This document shows positions 17,993 through 24,101 of a DNA stretch of 34,475 bases, one piece after another. The stretch's first letter is position 1. Each line of letters starts with the position of its first letter. The stretch covers positions 1-34,475 of the IMG/VR virus record IMGVR_UViG_3300030329_004398; one strand, given 5' to 3'. A program made the translations under genes and the position numbers. Under the pieces are notes generated by a model that saw only the letters and a list, made by a program, of their open reading frames with translations, searched no databases and had not been told where the DNA came from. The DNA comes from a virus.

Positions 17993-18137
17993 GATAGTAG
18001 ATGATTTGATGGGCCTCATTTGGAAGCTCTGGAAGTACAGGAAAGGGGGCTACTCGAAGGAGGAGGCTGCCGACCTGGCAGATGATTTGATGGGTCTGGC
18101 CATGGGCATCGTTGCCCAGTACATCGAGAAGAAATAA
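17973..18137 (+). CDS. Small hypothetical protein with internal duplication (54 aa)
   Basis: A 54-aa gene beginning at ATG 17973 (AGGTG six bases upstream) and sharing one base with the amidase start (TAATG), which supports translation. The product is amphipathic helix with two copies of DDLMGL (residues 10-15 and 37-42); the DNA repeats a 14-mer exactly at 18000-18013 and 18081-18094, 27 codons apart. Two hydrophobic faces (LIWKLW, LAMGIVAQY) suggest membrane-surface binding or self-association. By position it may be a lysis helper, but no family is recognised. Confidence 0.6.
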   Translation: MPDIKVEIVDDLMGLIWKLWKYRKGGYSKEEAADLADDLMGLAMGIVAQYIEKK

Positions 18138-18550
18138 TGGGAAGGCAATCCAAGGTATCCAAGATCTATGTCCACCACTCCGCCTCTCCGAAGGCGAGTA
18201 CCGACGCGGCAAGAATCCGCCGCTGGCATATCGACCGGGGCTGGAACGACATAGGCTATCACTGGGTGATCGAGCATGACGGGAAGATCGTGAAGGGCAG
18301 GGAGGAGAACATCGTGGGTGCCCACGTCAAGGGGCATAACCGAAACACCCTGGGCATCTGCGTGTGCGGCAACTTCGAGAACGAGCAGCCCAACCCGATA
18401 CAGTGGACGCTGCTATGCTGCATGCTTCAGTACCTGATGTACAAGTACAAGCTCACGAAGGAGGACATCAGCTACCACAGGGCAGCTGCTGCCACTGCCT
18501 GTCCGGGAAAGAATCTGATCACGAAGTTGAAGGAATGGCTGGGGGAGTGA
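18137..18550 (+). CDS. N-acetylmuramoyl-L-alanine amidase (T7-lysozyme type endolysin)
   Basis: A 137-aa Amidase_2-family protein, close in length to T7 lysozyme (151 aa) and without extra domains. It cleaves the bond between muramic acid and L-alanine in peptidoglycan at lysis. Expected zinc ligands are His13 (YVHHS), His114 (SYHR) and Cys122 (ACPG), with the eight-residue His-Cys spacing found in T7 lysozyme. Tyr41 in GYH matches the catalytic Tyr46. T7 Lys128 is replaced by Thr120, seen in other family members. There is no signal peptide, so export needs a holin. Since no phage RNA polymerase is present, the polymerase-inhibiting role of T7 lysozyme is not expected. The gene looks more GC-rich than its neighbours. 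Confidence 0.92.
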   Translation: MGRQSKVSKIYVHHSASPKASTDAARIRRWHIDRGWNDIGYHWVIEHDGKIVKGREENIVGAHVKGHNRNTLGICVCGNFENEQPNPIQWTLLCCMLQYLMYKYKLTKEDISYHRAAAATACPGKNLITKLKEWLGE

Positions 18551-18993
18551 TAAGATTCGATAAGGCCATACAGGGAACCAGGGAGAGCGATCACTACGCT
18601 ACACCTAAATCCTTCTATGTCCAATTGAATTCCGAATTTAAATTCAGTCTTGATCCATGCCCACTGCGAAGCACCTTTAACGGATTGAAGATGGACTGGG
18701 CTGGTTCGGTTTATGTCAATCCTCCATACAGCAACATCAAACCCTGGATCGTCAAGGGGTTAATGGAATTGCAGGCGAACAGGGCTAAGACCATTGTGTA
18801 TCTGCTCCCCGTTCGTACGGACACAGCATACTGGCATGACCTGATCCTGCCAAACGCAGCGGAAATAAGACTTGTCAGGGGCAGGCTTAACTTCAATGAA
18901 ATGAAGACACCTGCCCCCTTCCCGGTATGCCTCGTTATTTTAGAACGGGGAAACATACAGCTAAAACTCTCCAGTTACACGCAAAGAAAATAA
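18535..18993 (+). CDS. DNA adenine-N6 methyltransferase (phage Dam family)
   Basis: A 152-aa protein of the phage-type N-6-adenine methyltransferase family. The opening DHYATPKSFYVQLNSEF and DPCP (residues 40-43) follow the family pattern 'd...TP..f...l..ef.f.lDp.a', and NPPY (62-65) is the catalytic motif. Methyl transfer from S-adenosylmethionine to adenine would protect phage DNA or mark it. The start is uncertain: ATG 18535 overlaps the amidase end by 16 bases with AAGG one base upstream; GTG 18547 gives a GTGA overlap and 148 aa. Base composition is lower in GC than the amidase, so it may be a later arrival. No partner restriction enzyme is present. Confidence 0.85.
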   Translation: MAGGVIRFDKAIQGTRESDHYATPKSFYVQLNSEFKFSLDPCPLRSTFNGLKMDWAGSVYVNPPYSNIKPWIVKGLMELQANRAKTIVYLLPVRTDTAYWHDLILPNAAEIRLVRGRLNFNEMKTPAPFPVCLVILERGNIQLKLSSYTQRK

Positions 18994-19005
18994 AAACATC
19001 ATTGT

Positions 19006-19033
19006 CAATTCATGGCAATTCATGGCAATTCAT
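19006..19033. repeat. 10-bp tandem repeat at the convergent junction
   Basis: The unit CAATTCATGG occurs at 19006-19015, 19016-19025 and partly (8 of 10) at 19026-19033. It lies in the 36-bp gap between the ends of the converging methyltransferase and resolvase genes and runs into the resolvase stop codon. No T-run terminator accompanies it. It may be a slippage product or a short protein-binding array where the two transcription units meet. Confidence 0.7.
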
Positions 19034-19575
19034 AGAATCTCCGAGAGGTAGATGGATGTCACAATCTCCTCATCCACCCCGGCGAACCAGCAATCCGCCT
19101 GGATGGAATAGATCTGGCTGTCGTTCTGTATGACCCCGGCATCCTGGAGGATATCGAACAGGCTCTTGATGCGGTTGTCGATATCCCCCCTTGTCTTGTA
19201 GCAGGGCAGCCTGTCGTTCTTCGTCAGCTTCCGTATCTTGCTCTTGGGTTTCTTAATCAGGAAGACAATCTCTATCCTAAGCGCACCGGTCAGGGTCTCT
19301 CCCTTCCATGCCTGGCGCAGTAGGAAGGCACCCTTCGTCTTAAAATCCCGGTAGGTCTTTGGGTAATAGGTGATGCCCGTTCGCATGACCCTGGGCCTGG
19401 GAGCTGGGGGGATCTCGATATCGATCTGTATCTTCTTTTCCTCAGGGCACGGTCGGTTTCTCGCCAGGCGAACTATCTCATCGAGTAGCCATCGCTTCCT
19501 GGTATGATAATCATTGACCGTTTTATCGAGAGCATGAAGCTCTTCCGCTATCGCTTTGAGTTTACGGCTATCCAT
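19030..19575 (-). CDS. rusA: RusA-type Holliday junction resolvase
   Basis: A 181-aa protein. The second half follows the RusA family: a start strand IEIPPAPRPRVMR (about 53-65), then GDIDNRIKSLFDIL (130-143) and QNDSQI (150-155). The three acidic residues that bind metal are Asp131, Asp133 and Asp152. RusA cuts four-way DNA junctions, here probably resolving replication or recombination intermediates before packaging. An extra helical N-terminal region of about 48 residues precedes the usual domain. ATG 19575 lies within the end of the primase gene (8-bp overlap), with AAGGA about eight bases upstream; an in-frame start at 19593 is less well placed. Last gene of the early block. Confidence 0.88.
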   Translation of the reverse strand: MDSRKLKAIAEELHALDKTVNDYHTRKRWLLDEIVRLARNRPCPEEKKIQIDIEIPPAPRPRVMRTGITYYPKTYRDFKTKGAFLLRQAWKGETLTGALRIEIVFLIKKPKSKIRKLTKNDRLPCYKTRGDIDNRIKSLFDILQDAGVIQNDSQIYSIQADCWFAGVDEEIVTSIYLSEIL

Positions 19576-21877
19576 TGTAGTAGTCCTTTGCATCGAGTTT
19601 GGATATCAGCTCCTCTTCCCTCTCCAACTGCTTCTTCATCGCAAGCTCATCGGTAAGCGGCACATCGTATATGGTTCTTCGATGCCCGTACTTCACTCCG
19701 CGCCGGGACGTGCATCCGTAGTTCCGAAGTATCTGTGGGATATGACCCGACCATGTCTTGGGTTTCAGCTTGGTGCGGTCTCGATGATAGCAATCTTTCA
19801 CCACCTCCAATACGGTAATCTCCTGCCCCTGCTTTCCTACAAGCCATTCGTGGACCAACTGCTCATGGGAATCCTGCGGCTTGAACTCCGCATTCTTCTC
19901 CTTGCTCCAGGCAAACTCCTCCTGCGTCAGCCAGTACAGGCATTTGTCATAGCGGTAAGATCCGTCCTCTCTCTCTGACCTTCCCTCCAAATAGTAGTGC
20001 ATGGCTTCTGCCCACAGGTGTGGCACGACATCTCGCAGTTCCTCCTCATCGTAGGTATCCTCGTACTCCTGCGCCTTGCTTTCCATGATCCACATTCGGC
20101 GCGACCCCTTTGCGTCGAGGTTGAAGCTGTCCTCGTTCGTCGATCCAACCAACGCGCACCTGCGAGGGTGGTACTCCTGCTTGTATCCCCAGGGCTCTCG
20201 GTACATGTCCGCCTTCAGGGTGATGAAGTGCCGGATGTCCTCGATCATCTTCCCCTTCAGGTTCGCCAGCTCCGCCATCTCCACGATCCATCCCTGTCTC
20301 AGCTTGGCTTTGCCGTCCTTATCCGTGATGTCTATCTTCTCATCGACAAAGCATCCCATGGACAGGGCTTCCCATAGCTTGGACTTCTGGATTCCCTGCT
20401 CCCCCTTGATGATTAAAACGCTATCGAGCCTGCACCCCCAGTCCATGGCCCGTGCCAGTGCTCCGATGAAAAATTTACGGGAATACACTCGATTGATGGG
20501 GGTGTCCTCAACCTTCAACCACTTGATAAAGAACCCATCAATCCTCTCCTCATCGCCAGGTCTCCATTTGGGCAGAGCCTCCAGCTTTTCCCGGAGGGGG
20601 TCTCGTGGTCGCTGCGCCGCTGCCCCGTAGAATGCTCGCAGGAATACCTGGTTCCCGATGGATGCTGCCCCTGGGTTCAATTCGCTGGTCACCTCGATCC
20701 CCAGGTTGTCTATCTCGTAGTCCTCCAGCCTCTTCTTTCCCTTGTAGGCAACGCCTGTCCTGATGTCCAGCCACAGATCGGAATGGGTGGCTGCCATGTG
20801 GCGCATGGCATTCCCTCTATCGACGATGGGTTGGTTGCTCTTCTTGTCGAGAACGATACCATTTCTGCTTGTGATGGACCGGAAGTGTGTTCGCGTTGCG
20901 TTCGATGTCAACGTGAAAAGCTCGTACCCGGACATGAGACCCTGCTCTCTCTTAAGGAATGCAGACCCTGAGGTGGTTCCATTGAAGGGGCAGATGCAAT
21001 TGATGTATCCCTTTCGATTGCTGCGAAAATCCCTGGCGAATCCATCCCAATCGTTGATGATCTCCTGCATGGTGTATCGCTGTCCACGCTCGACAAGCTG
21101 AACAGAGATCTTTTCAGGAGAGACATACCGAACCTTGTACTTGCCGTCGGTCTCAGCATTGCCATCGGAGGGTGGGGCCAGAGGTATGGGCATGCTCCCC
21201 TGGGTTTCCCGTACCTCCTCCCTGGACTGCATGACAGCATCCACGTCGACGCATGCCCCGTCGTTTCTCTTGTTCCATCGAGCTCCCCTCCGGTCATCCC
21301 GACATGAGTGGACATACCAGAAGCGTGCCGGGTCCTTCGCTGCAGGGTCACACTCCGGGCATAGCTCGCGGATGGCTACCCTCCAGAAGTGGGGCCATTC
21401 CTGCAGGGTCACGGGCCTGGACAGTGGCAGCACCACGCGGAAGCAGTGCCCCTTCTTCAATGGTGATCCGTTGCTGAACGTCGAGTGCGCGTTGTAGGTG
21501 AAGCTCTCGAGCCTCTCCAGGATGGGCCCGCTATCCCGTATCCCGTCTAGGTCCAGCACCAGCGCATGTATCGAGCGCACCTTGTCCTCCGAGCGAGAAC
21601 CTGTCGTTGCGCTCCAGGTGACGGGTGCCCATAGTTTGATGTCCAGTTTCCCCAGTTCCGATTTCTTTACCGAGCCATCAGCCTTGCGTCGCTCGGATAC
21701 GCTTCGGTTCGTCGAGACCATGTAGCGTTCCTCCCCGAGGAAAGTGGCAACAGGAACCTCGTTAATCCATGCCTTGGATAGCTCGTTTGTAGCCCCCCAT
21801 CCCCTCTTCGGAGCTGGGTGGATGCTGACGGGGATTCTCCATTCCCCATATTTTTTTTGTTTCCCCTTGAATTTCAT
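19568..21877 (-). CDS. VirE-type primase-helicase (prim-pol plus P-loop ATPase)
   Basis: A 769-aa two-part replication protein. The N-terminal part has the archaeo-eukaryotic primase/prim-pol pattern: LVLDLDG (about 105-112) and later GHCFRVVLPLSRPV. The C-terminal part (from about 450) matches the virulence-associated-E family. It has a P-loop GEQGIQKSK (about 490), an acidic Walker B-like WIVEMAEL (about 532), and LVGSTNEDSF with SRRMWIM, as in these ATPases. It would make primers and unwind DNA at the origin; no phage DNA polymerase is present, so host polymerase is implied. ATG 21877 is chosen (AGGGG ten bases upstream); a start at 22009 would add 44 basic residues and overlap the preceding gene. 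Confidence 0.87.
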   Translation of the reverse strand: MKFKGKQKKYGEWRIPVSIHPAPKRGWGATNELSKAWINEVPVATFLGEERYMVSTNRSVSERRKADGSVKKSELGKLDIKLWAPVTWSATTGSRSEDKVRSIHALVLDLDGIRDSGPILERLESFTYNAHSTFSNGSPLKKGHCFRVVLPLSRPVTLQEWPHFWRVAIRELCPECDPAAKDPARFWYVHSCRDDRRGARWNKRNDGACVDVDAVMQSREEVRETQGSMPIPLAPPSDGNAETDGKYKVRYVSPEKISVQLVERGQRYTMQEIINDWDGFARDFRSNRKGYINCICPFNGTTSGSAFLKREQGLMSGYELFTLTSNATRTHFRSITSRNGIVLDKKSNQPIVDRGNAMRHMAATHSDLWLDIRTGVAYKGKKRLEDYEIDNLGIEVTSELNPGAASIGNQVFLRAFYGAAAQRPRDPLREKLEALPKWRPGDEERIDGFFIKWLKVEDTPINRVYSRKFFIGALARAMDWGCRLDSVLIIKGEQGIQKSKLWEALSMGCFVDEKIDITDKDGKAKLRQGWIVEMAELANLKGKMIEDIRHFITLKADMYREPWGYKQEYHPRRCALVGSTNEDSFNLDAKGSRRMWIMESKAQEYEDTYDEEELRDVVPHLWAEAMHYYLEGRSEREDGSYRYDKCLYWLTQEEFAWSKEKNAEFKPQDSHEQLVHEWLVGKQGQEITVLEVVKDCYHRDRTKLKPKTWSGHIPQILRNYGCTSRRGVKYGHRRTIYDVPLTDELAMKKQLEREEELISKLDAKDYYNG

Positions 21878-21924
21878 GATACAATTTCCCCTGGATAGTC
21901 TTATCCTGTTTTGTAGTGGTCTTT

Positions 21925-21956
21925 CCCCGGTCGTTGTTCTTTTCCTGCGGCCGGGG
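21925..21956 (-). promoter_or_regulatory. Hairpin in the leader of the primase-helicase gene
   Basis: CCCCGGTCG (21925-21933) and CGGCCGGGG (21948-21956) pair with one mismatch in nine, in the 85-bp gap between the ribbon-helix-helix gene and the primase gene. No T-run follows on the minus strand, so it is not an intrinsic terminator. It may slow ribosomes or RNases between the two cistrons. Confidence 0.5.
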
Positions 21957-21962
21957 ATTCTT

Positions 21963-22181
21963 TTATTTTTCGCGTGCTGCGATCTTCTCGCTTGTGTTCT
22001 GCAGGGCATTGGCTACCATGCGTGCCCGCTTTGAGATATAATCCTCAATCGCTATCGTCAGCCCGTCCTTTATGGATCGGCCATCGTGTGCGCAGATCGC
22101 CCGAAGTGCTGAATAGGTTGTGACATACATCTCGAGCGGATAGACCGCCCGTTGCCTGGATGGGATCTTCTTCTTTGACAT
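21963..22181 (-). CDS. Small ribbon-helix-helix (CopG/Arc-like) DNA-binding protein
   Basis: A 72-aa protein. Residues 12-20 (AVYPLEMYV) can form the DNA-reading beta strand, followed by helix YSALRAICAHDG, a turn, and helix SIKDGLTIAIEDYISKRA, the layout of ribbon-helix-helix dimers. Such proteins repress or control copy number by binding operators. It sits immediately upstream of the primase-helicase gene, so control of replication gene expression is likely. The start has a strong AAGGA site eight bases upstream. The first third lies over the tail end of another frame (22045-22341). The assignment is by secondary-structure pattern only. Confidence 0.66.
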   Translation of the reverse strand: MSKKKIPSRQRAVYPLEMYVTTYSALRAICAHDGRSIKDGLTIAIEDYISKRARMVANALQNTSEKIAAREK

Positions 22182-22341
22182 GTTTTTTTCCTTGTTTGTT
22201 TTGTTGTAGCGCAGGGGTGCATCGATGCATCATGCGCTTGTCGTCTGCTGATACAGCATCAACAGATATGTAGCCCGTATGGGTGGGCAGCCAGTAACAC
22301 TGGCCACCACACCTCGGGCAGATGTAGCTATTCGTCTGCAA
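22045..22341 (-). CDS. Small zinc-ribbon protein overlapping the RHH gene
   Basis: TTG 22341 is preceded by GGAGGGGG five bases upstream and gives 98 aa. The N-terminal part has C8-x2-C11-G, then Trp, and THTGYISVDA, then HRC (His-x-Cys). This 'CxxCG....W..T..G....vDA....HxC' pattern is common in small phage zinc-ribbon proteins, so the frame is probably real. A longer version starting at TTG 22428 is possible but lacks a good site. Its last 137 bases overlap the ribbon-helix-helix gene in another frame, which is unusually long; the C-terminal half may be poorly constrained. Function unknown. Confidence 0.55.
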   Translation of the reverse strand: MQTNSYICPRCGGQCYWLPTHTGYISVDAVSADDKRMMHRCTPALQQNKQGKKHVKEEDPIQATGGLSARDVCHNLFSTSGDLRTRWPIHKGRADDSD

Positions 22342-22356
22342 GATTACCCCCTCCCC

Positions 22357-22385
22357 ATTATAGGAGGGTGGGGTTGTCGTTGCAA
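22357..22385 (-). promoter_or_regulatory. Candidate sigma70 promoter in the early block
   Basis: On the minus strand TTGCAA (22380-22385) and a perfect TATAAT (22357-22362) are 17 bp apart. They lie exactly in the 46-bp gap between the recombination-type gene and the zinc-ribbon gene. The -10 box is enclosed by CCCTCC and GGAGGG, an inverted repeat that could be an operator. The predicted start near 22350 falls inside the ribosome site of the TTG gene, so it would mainly serve the ribbon-helix-helix, primase and resolvase genes. Confidence 0.55.
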
Positions 22386-22387
22386 GA

Positions 22388-22747
22388 TCATTTGTCTCCT
22401 CCCAATTCTTCGAGCGAGCAGACTCCAAGTCCGAGATACAATCTCAGGCAGCGGGCTATCGCTCGTGTCTCAGCCATTCGGATGGAATGCCGGGCGATCA
22501 TCTTGTTCACGTTCTTGGGCGACGCGTCGCCCGTTGCCGTGTACGTTCCGTGCTTACCTGTGGCAGTGGCCTGGAAGATGGCAAGCCCGGTCTCATGCAC
22601 CTTGTCCAGGTTGGACAGTGGCTTGGTAATGATGGACTCTATCCCCTCCTTGTGGGCCAACCAGAGCAGGCCCTTGAAGGTGACGAATTGATTCCCTTGT
22701 AGGTTGATGATGTGTCCTTCTTTTTGAAGGGTTTGCATGTAGTTCAT
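22388..22747 (-). CDS. Possible Rad52/Erf-like single-strand annealing protein
   Basis: A 119-aa protein. The stretch GTYTATGDASPKNVNKMI followed by RHSIRMAETRAIARCLRL and GVCSLEELG resembles phage proteins with a 'GdAsp.nv...m..h.irmAETRA.aRaLr' segment. That segment is analogous to the 'A...A.tyArRyAL' helix of Erf/Rad52-type annealing proteins. It would bind and anneal single strands during recombination-dependent replication; the nearby RusA and primase genes fit. It is shorter than usual Rad52-like proteins. ATG 22747 has GGAG seven bases upstream and overlaps the previous stop (TAATG). The family link is moderate, by pattern memory. Confidence 0.5.
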   Translation of the reverse strand: MNYMQTLQKEGHIINLQGNQFVTFKGLLWLAHKEGIESIITKPLSNLDKVHETGLAIFQATATGKHGTYTATGDASPKNVNKMIARHSIRMAETRAIARCLRLYLGLGVCSLEELGGDK

Positions 22748-22842
22748 TATTGGCTCCATATGTTGATGATGAGCTGGATGTATAGGTAGATAAATGGTGC
22801 GGCCAGGGTAAATCCCGCCGCCAGGCTGATGGTGTCTCTCAT
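22747..22842 (-). CDS. 31-aa single-span membrane peptide
   Basis: ATG 22842 with GGAGGA four bases upstream encodes 31 residues, most of them one hydrophobic segment (LAAGFTLAAPFIYLYIQLII). The start overlaps the previous stop (ATGA) and the stop overlaps the next start (TAATG), which strongly supports translation although the gene is tiny. An alternative ATG at 22854 adds four residues (MEEQ). It could alter the host membrane, exclude other phages or regulate a host membrane protein; no family is recognised. Confidence 0.6.
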   Translation of the reverse strand: MRDTISLAAGFTLAAPFIYLYIQLIINIWSQ

Positions 22843-23003
22843 TTGTTCCTCCATTGCCGTTCCTCCTCCGCCACCAGTCGGCGGAAGTTGGAAGGGGATG
22901 TCAGGAAAAGCTCGACGGCATCGTCGAAAGAGATCATAAGGATTCGCGCGCCTTCGCGTATCTCCTCCTTCAGATCATGGTCATTGTGTAGGCTCAATGG
23001 CAT
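22839..23003 (-). CDS. Small hypothetical protein (54 aa)
   Basis: ATG 23003, with AAAGGA seven bases upstream, gives 54 residues ending in an acidic then basic helix (RRLVAEEERQWRNK). The start lies 23 bases inside the end of the SWIM gene and the stop overlaps the next start by ATGA. Composition is soluble and helical, without cysteines. No family recognised. Coupled position and good ribosome site are the evidence that it is real. Confidence 0.58.
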   Translation of the reverse strand: MPLSLHNDHDLKEEIREGARILMISFDDAVELFLTSPSNFRRLVAEEERQWRNK

Positions 23004-23265
23004 TGAAAAATCCTTTGTGTAGTAGGTAGGTTAGAGCCAGGGAGAGAACATGCTTGCATGGTTCCTTGGTCTCGAGGGTTTGGAATCGCACGAATGGGCA
23101 CGAGCAATGGTGGGAACCAGTGGCCGAGATCCACAAATCATACTTTTCCGTTCGTCCTCTCACGAGAGAGGAAGAGATTGATTTTGAAATAAGACGGACC
23201 GATGCGCTGCGCTGCAATGCAGTAAAGCACCCGGTATAATAGATTTTTGCTACGGCTTCCGTCAT
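22981..23265 (-). CDS. Small SWIM zinc-finger protein
   Basis: A 94-aa protein with Cys54-x-Cys56 and Cys70-x-His72, the CxC...CxH signature of SWIM zinc fingers, followed by the usual helix (VLSLALTYLL). SWIM domains bind DNA or protein and occur in transposases, helicases and recombination partners such as Shu-type complexes. Here the domain makes up nearly the whole protein. ATG 23265 overlaps the previous stop (ATGA); ATG 23274 is an alternative. Gene neighbours (annealing protein, primase, RusA) suggest a role in DNA transactions, but this is inference. Confidence 0.68.
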   Translation of the reverse strand: MTEAVAKIYYTGCFTALQRSASVRLISKSISSSLVRGRTEKYDLWISATGSHHCSCPFVRFQTLETKEPCKHVLSLALTYLLHKGFFNAIEPTQ

Positions 23266-23534
23266 GACATCCATCCAATGTGTTTCTTTCCTGCGCAGCA
23301 GGAGCACCCGGGACGACACCATGGGTGTGCGAACTCCTGTCCTTCGTCGAGCCGGTCCAAATAGAACTTCATCCGGCGGGCATCCTCCCAGCTCGGACCA
23401 GCCTCAACAAGATCCTTGCGGCCGACGACATGCCATGTGTCGGCCAACAGGATCACGGTACGCGTATCGGAAACATATCGCGCCCAAGGCAGGCAATGCC
23501 CATCATCGAAGACGATCCTAGAAGGGGATGTCAT
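23262..23534 (-). CDS. Hypothetical Cys-rich-tail protein (90 aa)
   Basis: ATG 23534 has GGAGG nine bases upstream and overlaps the end of the previous gene by 17 bases. The body is a mixed alpha/beta fold of about 65 residues (for example DTRTVILLADTWHVVGRKDL), followed by a cysteine-rich end with WCRPGCSCCAG that could bind zinc. No family recognised. It lies in a run of coupled early genes and precedes the SWIM protein. Confidence 0.6.
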   Translation of the reverse strand: MTSPSRIVFDDGHCLPWARYVSDTRTVILLADTWHVVGRKDLVEAGPSWEDARRMKFYLDRLDEGQEFAHPWCRPGCSCCAGKKHIGWMS

Positions 23535-23853
23535 TTTGCTTTTCCTCCTCAGCACTGGGATAGCCCAGCGCCGTGTACGCCGTGTCCATGTTCAGAGGGT
23601 GCTTGTACGCCAACACCATGACCGACATCCACCATGCCCGGTGGAAGAATGTGAACGTATCCGTAGCTAGCCCGTCCTGCTCTCGAATAGCCTCGAACAT
23701 TAGTTCGAAGCATTCCCCCAGGACTGCGAAATAGTGGGGCCGGGAGCGCACCCATTCGGCAAGATGGTGCTCGTCCGGGTTGTCATCCGGGGACTCGTGC
23801 CCCCAGAATTCAGCTTGTGCTTTGTAGCATTCTATTTCTTGATCGTAACTCAT
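23518..23853 (-). CDS. Hypothetical early protein (111 aa)
   Basis: ATG 23853 is seven bases after AAGGAG and overlaps the previous stop (ATGA). A frame opening far upstream at 24114 would cover the preceding gene and is rejected. The product is acidic and helical (SYDQEIECYKAQAEFWG at the start; AEEEKQNDIPF at the end) with a Trp-rich middle. No metal motif, membrane segment or known family was seen. It is an early accessory gene, probably host-directed or regulatory by position. Confidence 0.62.
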   Translation of the reverse strand: MSYDQEIECYKAQAEFWGHESPDDNPDEHHLAEWVRSRPHYFAVLGECFELMFEAIREQDGLATDTFTFFHRAWWMSVMVLAYKHPLNMDTAYTALGYPSAEEEKQNDIPF

Positions 23854-24101
23854 TGCTTTCTCCTTCGTTTCAGTTCCTCCGCAACTTGTCGGACTCCCTT
23901 TAGAAACTCCTCTAGGTCTCGGTCGTATTGCTCGCGCTGCCTCCTCTTCTGCTCTTCGGTGAGAGGTGGGCGCTTCTTGCTGGGTGGAGGTGGGTTCTCC
24001 TCCAATCTCTTCCTCCTCCTCTTCTCCTCCTCTCTCAATTCGTGCATTGTCCTTGGGCACGAGAAGCGGGGCTGACCCCCATAGTCGGGAATGTATTTCA
24101 T
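23850..24101 (-). CDS. Highly charged helical protein (83 aa)
   Basis: An 83-aa protein made largely of Arg, Lys and Glu: RREEKRRRKRLEE-type helices flank a Pro-rich hinge (ENPPPPSKKRPPLTEE). It begins with a short aromatic segment (MKYIPDYGGQPRF). Both ends overlap neighbours by ATGA. The design suggests two charged helices joined by a flexible linker, able to bind nucleic acid or another protein. No family recognised. Composition alone is not proof of function, but coupling to both neighbours supports expression. Confidence 0.6.
   Translation of the reverse strand: MKYIPDYGGQPRFSCPRTMHELREEEKRRRKRLEENPPPPSKKRPPLTEEQKRRQREQYDRDLEEFLKGVRQVAEELKRRRKQ

Noticed and set aside
19997-21725. Several rightward frames of 75-184 codons opposite the primase-helicase gene
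   Set aside because: They lie fully antisense to a well-supported gene in GC-rich DNA, where long antisense frames arise by codon bias; no motifs seen.
21878-22009. A 44-residue N-terminal extension of the primase-helicase
   Set aside because: It would overlap the ribbon-helix-helix gene, has no good ribosome site and is low in family-like pattern.
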